Below, piece after piece: positions 1 through 4,956 of a DNA stretch of 6,007 bases (position 1 is its first letter; each line of letters opens with the position of its first letter). This stretch comes from Acidocella sp. (GTDB lineage: Bacteria > Pseudomonadota > Alphaproteobacteria > Acetobacterales > Acetobacteraceae): contig JAQNCU010000195.1 of assembly GCA_029077775.1 (NCBI GenBank), positions 1-6,007 on the forward strand, read 5' to 3'. The notes under the pieces are model-generated. The model was not told the DNA's origin. It made no database searches and was given only the letters and a program-made list of their open reading frames with translations. The position numbers were made by a program, and so were the translations under genes.

Positions 1-656
1 AGGTCGAGTACACCGCCTTCCTCAAATACAAAGAGATGAAGGATAAATACGACTACATGCACGGCTTCAGCATGGATAGTCACCATAACATCGCGAAAAC
101 GCTTGCGGCGTTCGGCGCCTTTACCGAGGGTTTGCAGCTTTTCGCCTCTTTCGCCATTCTTTTGAACTTCCCGCGCTTCAACAAAATGAAGGGCATGGGC
201 CAGATCATCTCATGGTCGGTGCGCGACGAATCCCTGCATTGTGAGTCCATCATTCGCCTGTTCCGCACCTTCGTGCAGGAAAACCCGGAAATCTGGACCG
301 AGGATTTGCGCCGCGAGATTTATCTCTCCTGCGCCACCATCGTTGACCATGAAGATGCGTTCATCGACCTCGCCTTTGAATTCGGCGCGGTCGAAGGGCT
401 AACCGCTCAGGAGGTCAAACGCTATATCCGCTACATCGCCGACCGCCGCCTGACCCAGCTTGGTCTCAACGTCTTGTTCCATGTCGATAAAAACCCCCTG
501 CCCTGGCTGGACGAGATGCTGAACGCCGTTGAGCACGCGAATTTCTTTGAAAATCGCTCAACCGAATATAGCAAAGCCTCGACCACCGGAACCTGGGAGA
601 ATGCCTTCGCCGACCTTGAGGGTGCCGAACCCGCGAACACCCTGCCTGCAGAGTAA
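1..656 (+). CDS. nrdB: Class Ia ribonucleotide reductase, beta (R2) subunit; 5' end outside window
   Basis: This is the C-terminal 217 residues of the R2 subunit, which holds the diiron centre and tyrosyl radical used by the alpha subunit to make deoxyribonucleotides in the cytoplasm. The frame is open from the left edge (first full codon at base 3), so the ATG at 36 is internal. Three iron ligands can be recognised by comparison with E. coli R2: the Glu of FTEGLQLF (codon 126-128, E204 equivalent), and the Glu and His of RDESLH (codons 228-230 and 237-239, E238 and H241 equivalents). The radical tyrosine and remaining ligands should lie upstream. The flexible tail (YSKASTTGTWENAF and on) matches alphaproteobacterial R2 proteins as I recall them. 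The family is usually about 330-380 aa, so roughly a third is missing. Identification is secure; subtype is not assigned. Confidence 0.96.
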   Translation, partial: VEYTAFLKYKEMKDKYDYMHGFSMDSHHNIAKTLAAFGAFTEGLQLFASFAILLNFPRFNKMKGMGQIISWSVRDESLHCESIIRLFRTFVQENPEIWTEDLRREIYLSCATIVDHEDAFIDLAFEFGAVEGLTAQEVKRYIRYIADRRLTQLGLNVLFHVDKNPLPWLDEMLNAVEHANFFENRSTEYSKASTTGTWENAFADLEGAEPANTLPAE

Positions 657-761
657 ACCCGCCAGCAACCTCCGGCGGTTGGATTGCTGAAAAACCGGTC
701 AAAAGAACCGATTGAAACAATCGTTCGACATATGCCATACACCGTTTAAAAATACGGTTCT

Positions 762-788
762 TTGAAACACGTCTTTATACCTTATACT
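762..788 (+). promoter_or_regulatory. Candidate sigma-70 promoter for the gene at 896
   Basis: TTGAAA at 762-767 and TATACT at 783-788 resemble -35 and -10 hexamers, but the 15-base spacing is shorter than the ideal 17. If used, it would give a leader of about 100 bases before the ATG at 896. The hexamers sit in the most AT-rich part of the spacer, which supports the call modestly. Confidence 0.35.
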
Positions 789-817
789 TTTCAAAACTTG
801 TCGCCCCGTGTTTTTTT
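765..817 (+). terminator. Possible intrinsic terminator for nrdB
   Basis: The arms AAACACG (765-771) and CGTGTTT (807-813) are perfectly complementary, and the T run continues to 817 (seven T from 811). The 35-base loop is long for an intrinsic terminator and the stem is not GC-rich, so this is weak. It also overlaps the candidate promoter at 762-788. Rho-dependent termination of nrdB is equally possible. Confidence 0.25.
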
Positions 818-895
818 GAGCAATCTCTTACCACCCCGACCATAACCCTGCTTGATTCTCTGCAATTTCCTGGGGCTCTTATTTGGACCAAAAAA

Positions 896-1183
896 ATGGC
901 GAATATGACCGATAACGACGACCACGCCGATGGCGGCCAAAAACCGGGCGCCACGGGCGCACGCTATAGCCGCCGCCTGTCCGACAAAATCCTGATCGCC
1001 TTCCACCACGCCTGCGACCAGGGTGATTATGAAATTGGCGCGCAGCTACTACATATTCTCGAAACCATGCTCACCCGCCGCACCGTGCCGCCCGATGCCA
1101 ACCGGCGCAAAAGCATTGAAAGCCTGGTGGCCGCGCATGAACGTCTCTGGCATCTGCGCCACCCGGAAAAAAGCTTTAGCTGA
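896..1183 (+). CDS. Small conserved-type alphaproteobacterial protein of unknown function
   Basis: This encodes 95 aa with no signal peptide or membrane segment. Residues 1-22 are polar, rich in Asp and Gly, and look disordered. From about residue 23 (ARYSRRLSDKILIAFHHACD) to the end the sequence looks all-helical, with hydrophobic residues at helical spacing through AFHHACDQGDYEIGAQLL and LVAAHERLWHL. I recall similar short proteins with the RRLSDKIL..FH.ACDQ.D signature in other alphaproteobacteria, but no function. The helix-turn-helix repeat feel recalls a single TPR-like unit, which is inference. The ATG at 896 has only a weak GGA 9 bases upstream; an in-frame ATG at 905 is an alternative. 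A strong terminator follows 10 bases after the stop, supporting a real gene. The opposite-strand reading frame here looks like a shadow. Confidence 0.75.
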   Translation: MANMTDNDDHADGGQKPGATGARYSRRLSDKILIAFHHACDQGDYEIGAQLLHILETMLTRRTVPPDANRRKSIESLVAAHERLWHLRHPEKSFS

Positions 1184-1193
1184 AACCTCGCAC

Positions 1194-1228
1194 CGTAAAG
1201 AGCCATTCATACTCTTTACGTTTTCTTT
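1194..1228 (+). terminator. Intrinsic terminator after the 95-aa gene
   Basis: CGTAAAGAG (1194-1202) and CTCTTTACG (1212-1220) form a perfect 9-bp stem with a 9-base loop, followed directly by TTTTCTTT (1221-1228). It begins 10 bases after the TGA of the upstream gene. No T run follows on the other strand, so it should act mainly on + strand transcripts and shield the convergent operon. Confidence 0.88.
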
Positions 1229-1284
1229 GGCGCGCGGTCGTCCACCCTTTGTGCTTTATACTAACCTCCGATTAGCGTACTAAC

Positions 1285-1300
1285 TTCACCATTTGGTGAA
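1285..1300 (-). terminator. Small hairpin overlapping the SDR stop codon
   Basis: TTCACC-ATTT-GGTGAA is a perfect 6-bp inverted repeat (7 bp with a two-base loop) spanning the last codons and TGA of the reductase gene. It sits where the operon mRNA ends and could stabilise that end or slow RNA polymerase. No T run follows on the - strand, so it is not a canonical intrinsic terminator. Confidence 0.3.
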
Positions 1301-2053
1301 CCTTGAGACCAAAGCGAAAAAGATCGGCGACGGCAAAATCCGCAAAAACCGCAGCGGCCAGGCAAGCCCGCCTGGAAACGCGATGATAAACCGCCCCATC
1401 GCCAGCCCGCGCAGAATAATCCGCGCGGCTTCCTCCACCTCCAGCAAAAACGGCATCGGAAAGGCGTTCTTGTCGGTTAGCGGGGTTTTCACGAACCCGG
1501 GCAATATCGCTGAAATCCCTACGCCTGCGCGGTCCAGGTCGAATTTCAGGCTCTGGCACATCGCGATCAACCCGGCCTTGGTCGTGCTATAGGTCACCGC
1601 CGCGGGTAACCCGGCCAGCCCGGCCAGGGATGAAACAACGCCGATCTGCCCGCGCTTGGCGGCCAGCATCCCCGGCAGCAGGGCCGCCAGGCAATTCGCC
1701 GTGCCGATCAGGTTCACCTCAACCTGCGCGCGGAACTTCGCCACATCGAAGCCTCCGGCCGTGTCCTGCATATATGTCCCGGCATTCAGCACCGCCAGCA
1801 CAATGGGCCGCCCTGCCTGCGCCTCAATCGCAGTAACCCCGGCGCGCACCGCCACCTCGTCGGTGATATCCATCGCGGATACGATCATTTTTCCCGGGTG
1901 CAATGCGGCCAGCCCGGCCAGCGCCTCCGCGCGGCGTGCCGAGACCGCCACCATCCAGCCCGCCTGCACCAATTGTATCGCCACCTCCCGGCCTATGCCG
2001 CTGGAGGCACCGGTGACCCACGCCACACCATCATTGGGTTTCGGTATGTTCAT
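1286..2053 (-). CDS. Short-chain dehydrogenase/reductase (classical SDR), substrate unknown
   Basis: This 255-aa protein has the full classical SDR layout. The nucleotide-binding TGASSGIG is at residues 14-21, an Arg pair after beta-2 (SARR, 38-41) suggests NADP(H) preference, DIT is at 62-64 and NAG at 90-92. The catalytic tetrad is N114, S142 (or S141), Y155 and K159 (YSTTK), followed by PGFVKT at 185-190. All key residues are present, so it should be an active cytoplasmic oxidoreductase; the substrate cannot be read. The last 30 or so residues are hydrophobic with Arg (LAWPLRFLRILPSPIFFALV), which may let it sit on a membrane. Its ATG overlaps the photolyase stop (ATGA), and a run of six G 9 bases upstream, encoded by the photolyase tail, serves as ribosome binding site. 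It is the last gene of the photolyase operon. Confidence 0.9.
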   Translation of the reverse strand: MNIPKPNDGVAWVTGASSGIGREVAIQLVQAGWMVAVSARRAEALAGLAALHPGKMIVSAMDITDEVAVRAGVTAIEAQAGRPIVLAVLNAGTYMQDTAGGFDVAKFRAQVEVNLIGTANCLAALLPGMLAAKRGQIGVVSSLAGLAGLPAAVTYSTTKAGLIAMCQSLKFDLDRAGVGISAILPGFVKTPLTDKNAFPMPFLLEVEEAARIILRGLAMGRFIIAFPGGLAWPLRFLRILPSPIFFALVSRFTKW

Positions 2054-3573
2054 AATTTATTTCCCCCCTGTTCGATCATGCGCAGAATATCATCCGCCCG
2101 GCCACGCAGCGCCATTTGCCGCGCCTGCGCCATCCCCTGCCATGACCGCACGGGCATCGCCATGCGCGGGTTGCTGGCAAACCGCTCCGCGTGCCGGGCG
2201 ATGAAATCCCAATACAACGCATTAAACGGACAGGCATTCGCCCCCGTGGCGTCCTTCACGTCATAAGCGCAGCCGCCGCAATAATCGCTCATCCGGTTGA
2301 TATACGCGCCCGACGCCGCATAGGGTTTGGAGCCCATAACCCCGCCATCAGCATACAGCGCCATGCCACGCGTATTGGGCATCTCCACCCATTCATAGGC
2401 ATCGGCGTAAACGGCCAGATACCAGGCATCCACCGCATCCGGGTCCAGCCCCGCCAGCAGCGCGAAATTCCCGGTGATCATCAACCGCTGGATATGGTGC
2501 GCGTATGAATATTCCATCGTCTGGCCAATGGCATCGGCCATGCAGCGCATTTTGGTCTGCCCGGTCCAATAAAATTCCGGCAATGCCCGGCTGGCCCCAA
2601 GCACATTGCCGGTCGCGTAATCGGGCATCAGCAGCCCGTAAATGCCGCGGACAAATTCCCGCCAGCCCAATATCTGCCGGATAAACCCCTCCACCGCGTT
2701 CAGCCCCGCGCGCCCCGCGCGGTATGCCGCCTCAGCCGTCCGGCATAAGGCCAACGGGTCGAGCAGCCCCAAATTCAATGGCGCGGAGATCAGGCTATGG
2801 AACATGAACGGCGTGCCCGCCGCCATCGCATCCTGGTAATCACCAAACCCGGCCAGCCGGTTCTCGATAAAATCGGCGAACCCGGCCTCGGCCTGGGCTG
2901 CCGTCACCGGGTAATCAAACGCCCCAAGCCGCCCGGGATGATGCGCAAAACGCTGCCCCACCATCGCCAGAACCTCAACTGTCTGCGCGTCCGGGGCAAA
3001 GCGTCTGGGTGTCGGCGGGGTGATGTTTTTGGGCAGCCGGTTGCGGTTCTGCGCGTCATAATTCCACTGGCCGCCAACCGGTTGGTCGCCATCCATCAAT
3101 ACATCATGCCGCTTGCGCATCTCCCGATAGAAATACTCCATGCGCAGCGTCTTTTTACCCGCCGCCCAGGCTGCGAACACCCCAGGGGCCGCCGCGAACC
3201 TCTCATCATCGCGGATCTCGATACCCGGCACCGCCGCCAGCGCCTGCGCCAATCGATACTCCCCCGGCGCGGTGGCGATCACCCGGTCGGGCTTGAGCGC
3301 CGCCACGGCGCGCGCCATTTCACCTGGAATGCTCTGCGTGTTCCCCGGGTCATCCAACCGCACATAACGCACATGCACACCACGCTTGGCGAGATCGCCC
3401 GCAAAATGCCGCATGGCGGCGAGCACGAGGGCTATTTTCTGTTGGTGATGCGGCACGTATTGGCACTCATCCATCACCTCGGCGAGCAGCACAATGTCAC
3501 CCTGCGCCAACCCCGCAAGTGCGCTCAGCCCCTCTGATAACTGGTCGCCCAATACCAACCTGAGCGCGCTCAC
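2050..3573 (-). CDS. phrB: [4Fe-4S] (6-4) photolyase, PhrB/FeS-BCP type
   Basis: This 507-aa flavoprotein belongs to the bacterial iron-sulfur cryptochrome/photolyase family, which repairs UV (6-4) photoproducts with light. Residues 1 to about 130 (start LRLVLGDQLS) form the antenna-binding alpha/beta domain; the helical FAD domain fills roughly 210-500. Four cysteines, C344, C432, C435 and C448 (YCGGC, then ACPF), match the cluster ligands C350, C438, C441 and C454 of Agrobacterium PhrB with a constant offset of six. The same offset places H360 on PhrB H366, W336 on W342, W384 on W390 and Y385 on Y391, residues linked to catalysis or electron transfer. In PhrB the antenna is dimethylribityllumazine. 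The start is GTG, overlapping the upstream stop as GTGA, with only a weak GAG-type site before it. No frameshift is seen. A photoreceptor role, as for Rhodobacter CryB, remains possible. Confidence 0.95.
   Translation of the reverse strand: MSALRLVLGDQLSEGLSALAGLAQGDIVLLAEVMDECQYVPHHQQKIALVLAAMRHFAGDLAKRGVHVRYVRLDDPGNTQSIPGEMARAVAALKPDRVIATAPGEYRLAQALAAVPGIEIRDDERFAAAPGVFAAWAAGKKTLRMEYFYREMRKRHDVLMDGDQPVGGQWNYDAQNRNRLPKNITPPTPRRFAPDAQTVEVLAMVGQRFAHHPGRLGAFDYPVTAAQAEAGFADFIENRLAGFGDYQDAMAAGTPFMFHSLISAPLNLGLLDPLALCRTAEAAYRAGRAGLNAVEGFIRQILGWREFVRGIYGLLMPDYATGNVLGASRALPEFYWTGQTKMRCMADAIGQTMEYSYAHHIQRLMITGNFALLAGLDPDAVDAWYLAVYADAYEWVEMPNTRGMALYADGGVMGSKPYAASGAYINRMSDYCGGCAYDVKDATGANACPFNALYWDFIARHAERFASNPRMAMPVRSWQGMAQARQMALRGRADDILRMIEQGGNKL
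2062..2069 (-). promoter_or_regulatory. Ribosome binding site of the SDR gene inside phrB
   Basis: On the - strand AGGGGGGA lies 9 bases ahead of the reductase ATG. It is formed by the Gly-Gly codons near the photolyase C-terminus. With the ATGA overlap this predicts coupled translation of the two proteins. Confidence 0.7.
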
Positions 3574-4223
3574 GTGGTTATTTTCTCATAACGCTCATCG
3601 CCGCTGACATGAAACTCCAGCCCCGACCATTGGTTGTTCTGGTCATACCACACGCTCAGATGCAGCTTGCCGGTCACGTTAAAGCGTTGGGCGACAATAT
3701 GCCCGCCCTCTGCGGTCGGCAGGCTGTTCCACCCAGCTGGCGTTACAATCGCCGGATAACTATGCGCGGTCTGCAAATTTAAAATTGTACCCTTGAACAG
3801 CGCCTCATTCCAATAGGTCAGCGGCATGGTGTTCGCGGGCGCGGTATAGGGTGCCACCTTTGTCCCCTGCACCGCATACCCGGCGGCGGTCTTTTCGGCA
3901 TGCACCATAAGCTGCGTGCCGTTATCGTTCACCTGGCTCTCAAGGCTCTGAAACACCCCGCCGGACCATCGCTCAGTGGCGTTCAACGCGTATCTGAACA
4001 CCGGGATCCCGGCAAACTTCACCAGCAGCGCAATCGATATCGCAACCGCCAGATCATCGCCATTTTGTGTGAAGGTTAAGTGATGTTCGCCGATCGGCGT
4101 GCCGTTGCGCAAAACCCTAAAGCCGATTTTGCCACCCGGCGGTACCGGCAGCGTATCGGCCATTGCCGGAACCGCCACTGAAGCTGCCGCCACGCTCGTC
4201 AGAAATCCCCGTCGATCAATCAA
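3570..4223 (-). CDS. Tat-exported DUF6134-like protein of unknown function
   Basis: I choose the TTG at 4223 as start, giving 217 aa. GGGAG (4235-4231) lies 7 bases upstream, and the protein then opens directly with a twin-arginine signal: DRRGFL at 3-8, an Ala-rich core and AMA at 20-22 as likely cleavage site. An in-frame ATG at 4289 would add 22 Arg/Gly-rich residues in front of the signal and almost abut the divergent gene, so I reject it. The mature part looks beta-rich: an opening IGFRVLRNGTPIGEH, TMPLTYWNEALF near the middle and LSVWYDQNNQWSGLEF near the end. This order matches proteins I recall as DUF6134, resembling DUF3108 periplasmic proteins. No catalytic motif is evident. It is the first gene of the photolyase operon and overlaps phrB by four bases. 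Family assignment is from memory and export is a prediction. Confidence 0.8.
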   Translation of the reverse strand: MIDRRGFLTSVAAASVAVPAMADTLPVPPGGKIGFRVLRNGTPIGEHHLTFTQNGDDLAVAISIALLVKFAGIPVFRYALNATERWSGGVFQSLESQVNDNGTQLMVHAEKTAAGYAVQGTKVAPYTAPANTMPLTYWNEALFKGTILNLQTAHSYPAIVTPAGWNSLPTAEGGHIVAQRFNVTGKLHLSVWYDQNNQWSGLEFHVSGDERYEKITT

Positions 4224-4303
4224 GCCCTCACTCCCTTCTGCCTGGTTGCGCCCGCCGATTAGATAGGGGCGACATCTCCGGCGCGCCATGGCACAAGCGC
4301 GTT
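4224..4303. promoter_or_regulatory. Divergent intergenic region, photolyase operon and sixA
   Basis: This 80-base gap must hold the promoters of both divergent units if they are transcribed from here. The best - strand -10 candidate is TATCTA at 4265-4260, 36 bases from the TTG start and preceded by CCCC, but no convincing -35 lies 15-18 bases upstream. An 8-bp palindrome GGCGCGCC is at 4280-4287. I found no convincing match to ECF11/RpoE or heat-shock sigma sites on the - strand. Confidence 0.3.
4231..4235 (-). promoter_or_regulatory. Ribosome binding site supporting the TTG start at 4223
   Basis: GGGAG on the - strand lies 7 bases before the TTG at 4223-4221, a standard distance. It is the main reason, with the Tat motif immediately after, for preferring TTG over the upstream ATG at 4289. 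Confidence 0.65.
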
Positions 4304-4825
4304 ATGCATCAGCTGATCCTGCTCCGTCATGCACAGGCCGTTCCGTTTTCCGCGCAGGCAACTGACCATGACCGCGCGCTCACCCCGCGCGGCACCTTGG
4401 CCGCGGCCAGCATCGGCCGGGCCATGCGTAGCGCCGGTGTCAGCCCGGATGTCGTGCTGGTCTCCTCGGCCCTGCGGACCCAGCAAACCTTCACCGCGCT
4501 TGAGGCGGCTTCGGTGTGGGATGAATGGCCGAACATCGACACCATTCCCGCCCTGTACATGGCCACCAAAACCCAATTGCTCGAAATTCTGCGCAACCTG
4601 CCGGAGACCGTGCGCAGCGCCCTGGCCATCGGCCATAATCCCGGCCTGCATGAACTCGCCATCGACCTCTCCGGCCCGCGCAACCCCCGCCCAGACCTCG
4701 CCCGCCTGCATGACAGCTACCCGACAGCGACATTGACCGAATTTCTCGTCACCACACCCTGGCGGCGTCTTGCCCCCGGTGCCGCCACGCTCCAGAGATA
4801 TTTGCCCGCCGCCGACCTCGTCTGA
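4304..4825 (+). CDS. SixA-type histidine phosphatase
   Basis: This 173-aa cytoplasmic protein of the histidine phosphatase superfamily (SixA branch, COG2062) starts with LILLRHAQA, the RHG-type motif, with R8 and nucleophile H9. SALRTQQT (55-62) supplies the second phosphate-pocket arginine R58, and IGHNPGLHEL supplies the second histidine H111. DRALTPRG at 23-30 is the usual segment after the first motif. Length is close to E. coli SixA (161 aa), which removes phosphate from histidine-phosphorylated relay proteins; the partner here is unknown. No in-frame start codon lies just upstream of the ATG at 4304, and the longer open frame back to 4163 runs antisense to the exported protein. No clear Shine-Dalgarno precedes the ATG, so the mRNA may be leaderless or weakly translated. 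gltA follows on the same strand after 131 bases. Confidence 0.88.
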   Translation: MHQLILLRHAQAVPFSAQATDHDRALTPRGTLAAASIGRAMRSAGVSPDVVLVSSALRTQQTFTALEAASVWDEWPNIDTIPALYMATKTQLLEILRNLPETVRSALAIGHNPGLHELAIDLSGPRNPRPDLARLHDSYPTATLTEFLVTTPWRRLAPGAATLQRYLPAADLV

Positions 4826-4827
4826 CA

Positions 4828-4860
4828 CCAGGCGCGGAATGCTGCACCTGCTAAGCCTGG
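4828..4860 (+). other. CCAGGC/GCCTGG inverted repeat after sixA
   Basis: CCAGGC (4828-4833) pairs with GCCTGG (4855-4860) across a 21-base loop, starting 3 bases after the sixA stop. Only CTTT follows, so it is a poor terminator. It may be an mRNA end structure or chance. Confidence 0.3.
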
Positions 4861-4872
4861 CTTTACAGCGGC

Positions 4873-4896
4873 GACGGGATTTAATAACCGTCTTTT
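4873..4896 (+). terminator. Weak terminator-like hairpin upstream of gltA
   Basis: GACGG (4873-4877) and CCGTC (4888-4892) flank a 10-base AT-rich loop and are followed by TTTT (4893-4896). The 5-bp stem is short. The loop contains TTAATA (4881-4886), which could instead be the -10 of a gltA promoter, with TTTACA at 4862-4867 as a poorly spaced -35 (13 bases) or TGGCTT at 4858-4863 at 17 bases. The site is ambiguous between terminator and promoter. Confidence 0.3.
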
Positions 4897-4943
4897 CACC
4901 ACCTTCGTGCCAAGCTGCAAAAACGAACCCCAAAAACCCCAGA

Positions 4944-4951
4944 AAAGGTGA
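4944..4951 (+). promoter_or_regulatory. Ribosome binding site of gltA
   Basis: AAAGGTGA matches the 3' end complement of 16S rRNA (AGGTGA core) and ends 5 bases before the ATG at 4957, fixing that start. Confidence 0.75.
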
Positions 4952-4956
4952 CCCGT

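Larger units (their letters stand above)
657..895 (+). other. Intergenic spacer with nested inverted repeats
   Basis: No gene is supported in this 239-base stretch, which is more AT-rich than its flanks. It contains several short palindromic elements. CCGCC/GGCGG pairs at 659-663 and 674-678. CGATTG-AAA-CAATCG lies at 709-723 and extends by GAA/TTC at 705-707 and 724-726 around one bulged C. ACCGT/ACGGT pairs at 741-745 and 754-758. AAACACG/CGTGTTT pairs at 765-771 and 807-813, with the T run continuing to 817. An 8-base direct repeat, TTGAAACA, occurs at 712-719 and 762-769. The spacer must contain the end of the nrdB transcript and the start of the next gene's, but which element does which cannot be settled by reading. 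Confidence 0.6.

Noticed and set aside
659..678. CCGCC/GGCGG hairpin just after nrdB as its terminator
   Set aside because: The stem is 5 bp with a 10-base loop and no T run follows, so it is not a convincing intrinsic terminator.
791..1009. Open frame of 72 codons on the - strand with a hydrophobic stretch
   Set aside because: It overlaps the better-supported 95-aa gene. The hydrophobic run is the mirror of Asp/His-rich codons and no ribosome binding site is evident.
1656..2204. Open frame of 182 codons on the + strand
   Set aside because: It is antisense to the SDR start and photolyase end, both well-supported genes, and shows no family motif.
2797..3537. Open frame of 246 codons on the + strand
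   Set aside because: It is antisense to the photolyase, and its His/Arg/Pro-rich translation is what a reversed GC-rich gene gives.
4280..4291. GGCGCGCC palindrome running into CCATGG
   Set aside because: Short GC palindromes are common at this base composition, and there is no second copy or spacing pattern suggesting an operator.
4163..4303. N-terminal extension of the phosphatase frame
   Set aside because: The phosphatase fold begins at LILLRHA just after ATG 4304. The extension is Pro/Arg-rich and antisense to the exported protein's signal peptide.
4314..4319. TGATCC, resembling the -35 of RpoE/ECF11 singlet-oxygen promoters
   Set aside because: It is on the + strand inside the phosphatase gene, pointing away from the photolyase operon, with no matching -10 downstream.
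4259..4933. Open frame of 224 codons on the - strand
   Set aside because: It is antisense to the SixA-type phosphatase and crosses the gap to gltA. The translation is Gly/Arg-rich with no recognisable domain.
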